DNA of 9,098 nucleotides from JAWLDB01 sp041686915 (GTDB lineage Bacteria; Bacillota; UBA994; UBA5500). The stretch lies in assembly GCA_041686915.1 (NCBI GenBank), contig JAWLDB010000108.1:1-9098 (forward strand). Direction: 5' to 3'. A program made the translations under genes and the position numbers. The notes under the pieces are model-generated. The model worked only from the letters and a program-made list of their open reading frames with translations. It was not told the DNA's origin and searched no databases. How positions within the stretch are numbered: position 1 is the first letter of the stretch; every line of letters starts with the position of its first letter. This document shows positions 4,991-9,098 of the stretch, one piece after another.

Positions 4991-7890
4991 TGCCGGCGGT
5001 CGTGCTTAAACAATTGAGCCTGCAGGGCTTTGGTCGCTTTAAGGACAAGGTCACGGTCGAGTTCACTGAAGGTATCAACGTGCTTGCTGCGCCCAATGAG
5101 AGCGGCAAATCAACACTCATGGCCGGACTGACGGCGGTGGTTTTCGGCCTGCCCGCGAGTAGTGACCCTACAACCTTCGGGATAAGCAAATATCGTAACT
5201 GGGAGGGTCCGCCCACTTTCTCGGGGGAGCTGCTGTTTGACTATGAGCAGAAGCTGCACCAGATAGTCAGGGATTTCGACAGTCAGCGAGTCACCGTTCG
5301 CAGGCGATCAGCCGGAGGCTGGACGGAAATGGTACGCGGGGTTCACAATCCACGGGCCAGCAGGCCTAACGAGCGCTATTTGGACTTCCTTGACCAAGTA
5401 TTTGGACTGCGTAGTGCCGAAATGTTCATTCAGACTTACTTTCTAGGCCAACCTCTCCCTGCAGCCGCCACTCTTTCTACAGAGGTGCAGCAACTGCTCT
5501 CTGGTGGTGGCGCGCACTACTCCAAAGTGCTGGATGCATTGATGAAGGGTATCAAGCAGATTACCCGCTACGGTAATCAGTATTATGCAGCACTTAATAA
5601 TGGCCGCAAGGATCAGCAGTTAGAAGAGCTACAAGCCGAGAAAGGGCGGCTGGAGCAAGCCATGCGCATGCAAAGCCAGACTACTGACGACCTGGAACAT
5701 ATCCGGGAGGAAATGGTCAGCTGCGAGCAACAACGCCTGGATAAACTTCAGTTGTTTCGCACTAAGGAGGCCGCCGTACGTGGTTTTGAGCAGTGGTTAG
5801 CCTTGCGAGACCGCCTGCGAGCTGCACGAAACAAGTTAAGCAACTTACAGTCAGCGACAGAGCGGGCTGAAGAATTGGAGAAGCAGATGGCTGCTGTCAA
5901 GGAGAATGCGACAGATGCTGTTAGCCACGCACTGACCTTAGACATCTGCAAGCTCGACGATAGGCTTACCAAGCTGAGCAGCTTTGCTACACTGGGTGCA
6001 GAGCCGCAGGAAATGGTCAAAGGCTGCCGCGATTGGCTGCACCAGAAGGTGCAGCTCTACAGACAGCAACAGGAGTTAAGAAAAGAAGCCAACAAGCTGA
6101 AACAGGACTTGCAGACCGATTATGCATCCTTTGAGGAGGCAGAGTTGCCTGTGCTGCAGAAGCTCCCTGCTTACCTGGTAGAGAGGCCTCGCCTGGTGGC
6201 CGAAGCAGAAACAGCTAACCGGGCACTGCAAAGAGCACAACAAGACACCGACGCTATGTCTATCTTAAACGCAGAGCTGACAAGGCAACTAGGCGATCCG
6301 GAGTTAATATCTGATGCTGAAATAGCTGAACTACAGCTGTTTTGCAGTGGCAGCAACGGAGCGCGAAAGCAGCAGTGCTTTAAACGCGTTTGGTGGGCTC
6401 CGGCAATAGGCATGGCGATAAGTGCGGCTCTCTATTTGGCATGGGGGCGCAGCGCAGGGTTTACTGGCGCTATCACGAGCTTACTACCCATGCTATTATC
6501 TATCCTGGCATTGTTCTTGGGCAGGTCATCCGGCCAAGCTACTGACTCAGTGGTGCATGCAGGCAAGCATCCTAGCTTGTCACGGCTCCCAGTGAGAGAA
6601 GTGAACGTATTGCTAACCAAGCTGCAGCAATACAGACTAATGGTACAACAGAAGGCAGAACTACTGCAGGAGGCTCAATCACGGCAAAACGAGGCCAACC
6701 GAAGACTTTTGGATGGTGATGCAGAGTTTGCCGGGCTCGTCAGGCAGCACCGACGGCTTGAACATTCGTTTACAGAGTGGAGACAGTTGCATTCGCGCTT
6801 GCGAGACTTAACTACGCAGATACAACAGCTGGAGGGCCTGCTGGCATATAGCACCAAGGGAAACTGTGGCTTTGAGGGTGAACCTGGGAGATTACACGCT
6901 GTCTTGGCCCTAACGGGTTTTGGGGAGCTGCAAGGAGAGCAACTACTGGCAGCTCTCGACCTACAGCCAGCACCCTGGACAGAGCTGCTTGTTCAAGTCG
7001 CGGAATATGTGGAGTTGGTCAGGCAGCGAGCTGATTTAGCTGCCAAACTAAGTTCCCACAAGCATCAGCAGATGAGTAGCGCAGACCAAGCCCGAGCAGC
7101 TTTGGAAGCCATCTTTGAGACGAACTCATGCCAAAACCTGGACGAACTGCAGGAAAGGTTGCAGGATGCCCGGGAAGAAGTGTTGCTCTGTCGCAAGGAA
7201 TGGAAGGAACTGTTGCTCGTTCACCCCGATCTACCTGAACTTAGTCAGATGGAGGATGGGCTGCTGGTGGCTAACCGGCGACGGGAGATCAGCGAACAAG
7301 CGAGTATGCTACAGACGGAAATTGAGCAACTGGACCAACGTATCTTTACAATAAAGTCTCAGCTAGGGCAACTTGAAGGTAGGCAATCAATCAACCTCGC
7401 TCAGGCTATGGAGCTGTTGACAGAACTCAACGAGGAAGAACAACGCCTGTTGGAAGAAGCCAACGTTCTAGGCCTGGCAGCATCTGAACTGAGCGCGGCG
7501 ATAGCTGAGTTTCAGCAATCCTATAGGGATCGACTAGCCGAGCGCATGTCGTCTCACTTCCAAAGCTTTACCGGCGATGGTGCAAGGAGTGTGGCAGTAG
7601 ACAATGCTTTTGCGCTGCAGGTGCAAAATGGTGATGGGCAGCTGGTTAGCCCAGCACAACTCAGCCAGGGGGCTCAAGACCAACTCTACTTGGCAGTACG
7701 ATTGGCGATAGCCGATTTGACCGCGGAGAATACTGAGCCACCCCTGGTGCTGGATGACCCTTTGCTAACGTCTGACCAGGACCGGTTATCCCGTATGCGC
7801 TGTGCATTGGAACGGCTAAGGCGTCAGGTAATCCTGTTATCGCACCAGTCAGACTTCGCATCATGGGGAACACCGGTGAGAATAGTATGA
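4990..7890 (+). CDS. yhaN: Rad50/SbcC-like AAA ATPase of the YhaN type with central two-helix membrane segment
   Basis: SMC-like ATPase presumed to act with the upstream metallophosphoesterase on DNA ends. The 966 residues show a split ATPase head: N-terminal Walker A APNESGKST (34-42), Q-loop Gln148 (FIQTYFLGQ), C-terminal signature LSQGAQDQ (891-898), Walker B LVLDD (919-923) and H-loop His952. The LSQG..QLYLA form and the LDDP Walker B are typical of YhaN proteins, not of SbcC. Long Leu/Glu/Gln-rich coiled coils fill about 200-450 and 535-850. There is no CxxC zinc hook at the coiled-coil apex. Two hydrophobic helices separated by a short loop (about 468-486 and 494-511) sit there instead, implying a membrane-attached apex. 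The first P-loop glycine is Ala34. Start: ATG overlapping the previous stop, with a strong AGGAGGTGAG site. Family confidence is high; membrane insertion is inferred from hydrophobicity. Confidence 0.88.
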   Translation: MPAVVLKQLSLQGFGRFKDKVTVEFTEGINVLAAPNESGKSTLMAGLTAVVFGLPASSDPTTFGISKYRNWEGPPTFSGELLFDYEQKLHQIVRDFDSQRVTVRRRSAGGWTEMVRGVHNPRASRPNERYLDFLDQVFGLRSAEMFIQTYFLGQPLPAAATLSTEVQQLLSGGGAHYSKVLDALMKGIKQITRYGNQYYAALNNGRKDQQLEELQAEKGRLEQAMRMQSQTTDDLEHIREEMVSCEQQRLDKLQLFRTKEAAVRGFEQWLALRDRLRAARNKLSNLQSATERAEELEKQMAAVKENATDAVSHALTLDICKLDDRLTKLSSFATLGAEPQEMVKGCRDWLHQKVQLYRQQQELRKEANKLKQDLQTDYASFEEAELPVLQKLPAYLVERPRLVAEAETANRALQRAQQDTDAMSILNAELTRQLGDPELISDAEIAELQLFCSGSNGARKQQCFKRVWWAPAIGMAISAALYLAWGRSAGFTGAITSLLPMLLSILALFLGRSSGQATDSVVHAGKHPSLSRLPVREVNVLLTKLQQYRLMVQQKAELLQEAQSRQNEANRRLLDGDAEFAGLVRQHRRLEHSFTEWRQLHSRLRDLTTQIQQLEGLLAYSTKGNCGFEGEPGRLHAVLALTGFGELQGEQLLAALDLQPAPWTELLVQVAEYVELVRQRADLAAKLSSHKHQQMSSADQARAALEAIFETNSCQNLDELQERLQDAREEVLLCRKEWKELLLVHPDLPELSQMEDGLLVANRRREISEQASMLQTEIEQLDQRIFTIKSQLGQLEGRQSINLAQAMELLTELNEEEQRLLEEANVLGLAASELSAAIAEFQQSYRDRLAERMSSHFQSFTGDGARSVAVDNAFALQVQNGDGQLVSPAQLSQGAQDQLYLAVRLAIADLTAENTEPPLVLDDPLLTSDQDRLSRMRCALERLRRQVILLSHQSDFASWGTPVRIV

Positions 7891-7983
7891 CGCAGAATTT
7901 TACGGCTTGACAGACTGGGCTGAATAACTGACGATATACATGAATAGTTATCGCTGGACATGGGGAGAGGAGCACGCTGAATA
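7891..7983 (+). promoter_or_regulatory. Intergenic region with candidate promoter for the cysteine desulfidase-family gene
   Basis: A perfect TTGACA lies at 7907-7912. The best -10-like hexamer, GATATA (7933-7938), is 20 bp away, longer than the ideal 17, so the promoter call is weak. Two imperfect 20-bp units follow in tandem (7921-7940 and 7941-7960), both starting TGAATA and both ending ACA. ATAACT (7924-7929) and AGTTAT (7946-7951) form an inverted pair. These could be an operator. No terminator follows the ATPase gene, so partial read-through is possible. Confidence 0.35.
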
Positions 7984-9098
7984 ATGACTATAGACTTGTT
8001 TTCACTATTGAAGGACGAGCTCAAACCAGCGCTAGGCTGCACAGAACCGGCAGCAGTTGCCCTGGCCTGTGCGGTTGCTGCCCGCAACTTACAAGGTCAA
8101 TCCGTCAGTAAGGTGACTGTTGTCACAGACCCTAACATTTACAAGAACGGCATGGGTGTCTACATTCCAGGCACGGGCCAGACGGGGCTGTATATGGCAG
8201 CCGCTTTAGGCGCTTTGAGTGGGCAGCCAGACTTGGAACTGCAAGTCTTGAGTGGTTGCAGTTCGCACGTAGAACAGGCTCGAGAGCTGATTGATGCAGG
8301 CAAAGTATGTGTTAAGCATGGCCAGGCCCTAGGGTACATGTACATCACTGCCCGGGTGGATAGCGCAGAAGGCTATGCAGAAGCCAATATCCAAGGGTCA
8401 CACACACATCTAACCAAGTTGACGGTCAACGGGGAGACTCTGTGGCAGGCTGAGGAATGCCAGGATACACCGGTCAGTGCATCATCTCTAGCTAGTCAGT
8501 TGCCGCAGTACAAGCTGGTAGACCTGATAACTGAATGCAAACGATTACCCCGCCCTGCCTGTGAGTTCGTGATGGCAGCCGCCCGCACTAATCAGAGGGT
8601 GGCGTTGGCGGGACGCTCTCAGAAGCTGGGCATGGGACTAGGTTGGCACTATGACAAACTGCTGCAGACTGGTCGTTTGGGGAACGATCTTGCCAACCTG
8701 GCCATGATAAATACGGCTGCAGCTGCTGACGCCAGAATGAGTGGCTGGGACGAACCTGTAATTAGCACCAATGGCAGTGGTAACCAAGGCATCACCGCCT
8801 CTTTACCGGTCTTGACTGTCGGCGAAGCGATGCACCAAGCTGAGGAGGAAATCGCTATAGCTCTGGCCATCAGCCAGGTAGTCACTATCTATGTAAAACA
8901 ACATATCGGCAAATTGTCAGCTCTCTGTGCTTGCGCAGTCGCGGCTGCTGTTGGTGCGAGCTGCGGAGTCTCCTATCTGCTGGGTTCATCGAACGATGCT
9001 ATCGAACAGTCGGTTAAGTTGATGGTAGCCAACCTGACAGGCATGATCTGCGACGGTGCCAAGGTATCCTGCGCTATCAAACTGGCAACAGCAGCTAA
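7984..9098 (+). CDS. cyuA: L-cysteine desulfidase / L-serine dehydratase-alpha family protein (UPF0597, CyuA-like), 3' end beyond window
   Basis: Predicted cytoplasmic [4Fe-4S] lyase. Characterised relatives convert L-cysteine to pyruvate, ammonia and sulfide, and the fold is shared with iron-sulfur L-serine dehydratase alpha chains. I translated 371 codons from the ATG at 7984; the frame is open at the window edge (the final TAA letters are out of frame), so 3' codons are missing from a family of about 430 residues. Family marks are GCTEPAA (18-24), NGMGVYIPGTG (56-66), STNGSGNQGI (261-270), SALCACAVAAA (312-322) and GMICDGAK (353-360). Candidate cluster ligands are Cys19, Cys315 or Cys317, Cys356 and Cys363. 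A purine-rich AGAGGAG (7966-7972) lies 11 bases upstream of the start, somewhat far; an in-frame TGA at 7978 rules out earlier starts. Cysteine versus serine specificity cannot be decided from sequence. Confidence 0.87.
   Translation, partial: MTIDLFSLLKDELKPALGCTEPAAVALACAVAARNLQGQSVSKVTVVTDPNIYKNGMGVYIPGTGQTGLYMAAALGALSGQPDLELQVLSGCSSHVEQARELIDAGKVCVKHGQALGYMYITARVDSAEGYAEANIQGSHTHLTKLTVNGETLWQAEECQDTPVSASSLASQLPQYKLVDLITECKRLPRPACEFVMAAARTNQRVALAGRSQKLGMGLGWHYDKLLQTGRLGNDLANLAMINTAAAADARMSGWDEPVISTNGSGNQGITASLPVLTVGEAMHQAEEEIAIALAISQVVTIYVKQHIGKLSALCACAVAAAVGASCGVSYLLGSSNDAIEQSVKLMVANLTGMICDGAKVSCAIKLATAA

Noticed and set aside
7661..7975. Minus-strand frame across the end of the ATPase gene and the following spacer
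   Set aside because: It lies opposite the signature, Walker B and H-loop codons of the ATPase; no domain and no ribosome site.
9096..9098. TAA at the extreme end as the stop codon of the cysteine desulfidase-family gene
   Set aside because: Counting codons from 7984, the last complete codon is GCT at 9094-9096 and AA begins the next one, so the TAA is out of frame and the gene continues past the window.

Overview
The window looks like an ordinary chromosomal segment from a Gram-positive, probably clostridial (Firmicutes) anaerobe of moderate GC content. The evidence is indirect: tandem TTAACA-type Pho boxes, a Bacillus-type LexA-box-like site, strong AGGAGGT-type ribosome binding sites with GTG starts, a YhaO/YhaN-type nuclease-ATPase pair, and an iron-sulfur cysteine desulfidase/serine dehydratase family protein. 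No mobile element, CRISPR array, tRNA or rRNA was seen.

Left half, minus strand (read right to left). A MurE-family ligase gene (2238-3734) ends in a clear rho-independent terminator (2180-2211). The high-affinity phosphate transport operon follows: pstS (binding lipoprotein, 1284-2087), pstC (permease, 291-1199) and the start of pstA (1-290, cut by the window edge). Just upstream of pstS are four hexamers at an exact 11-bp period (2132-2170). They read as a PhoP-binding Pho box feeding an activator-dependent promoter. Between pstS and pstC is a stable hairpin (1225-1248), then a very strong Shine-Dalgarno sequence that moves the pstC start to a GTG. This suits differential expression of abundant PstS over the membrane subunits.

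Right half, plus strand. Divergently from murE runs a two-gene operon with a 1-nt overlap. It encodes an SbcD/Mre11-type metallophosphoesterase (3890-4990) and a 966-residue Rad50/SbcC-like ATPase of the YhaN type (4990-7890). The ATPase has no CxxC zinc hook. In the middle of its coiled coils it carries two adjacent hydrophobic helices instead, which suggests a membrane-tethered version of the complex. A near-consensus LexA box (3821-3834) lies in the divergent intergenic region. After a 93-bp gap comes a cysteine desulfidase/L-serine dehydratase-alpha family gene (7984 to beyond the window end).

The points most worth checking are the MurE-like ligase, whose diaminopimelate-recognition DNPR motif is replaced by DNYF and which sits outside any cell-wall cluster, and the membrane-hairpin Rad50-like ATPase. 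The rest is recognisable housekeeping biology with well-preserved regulatory signals.
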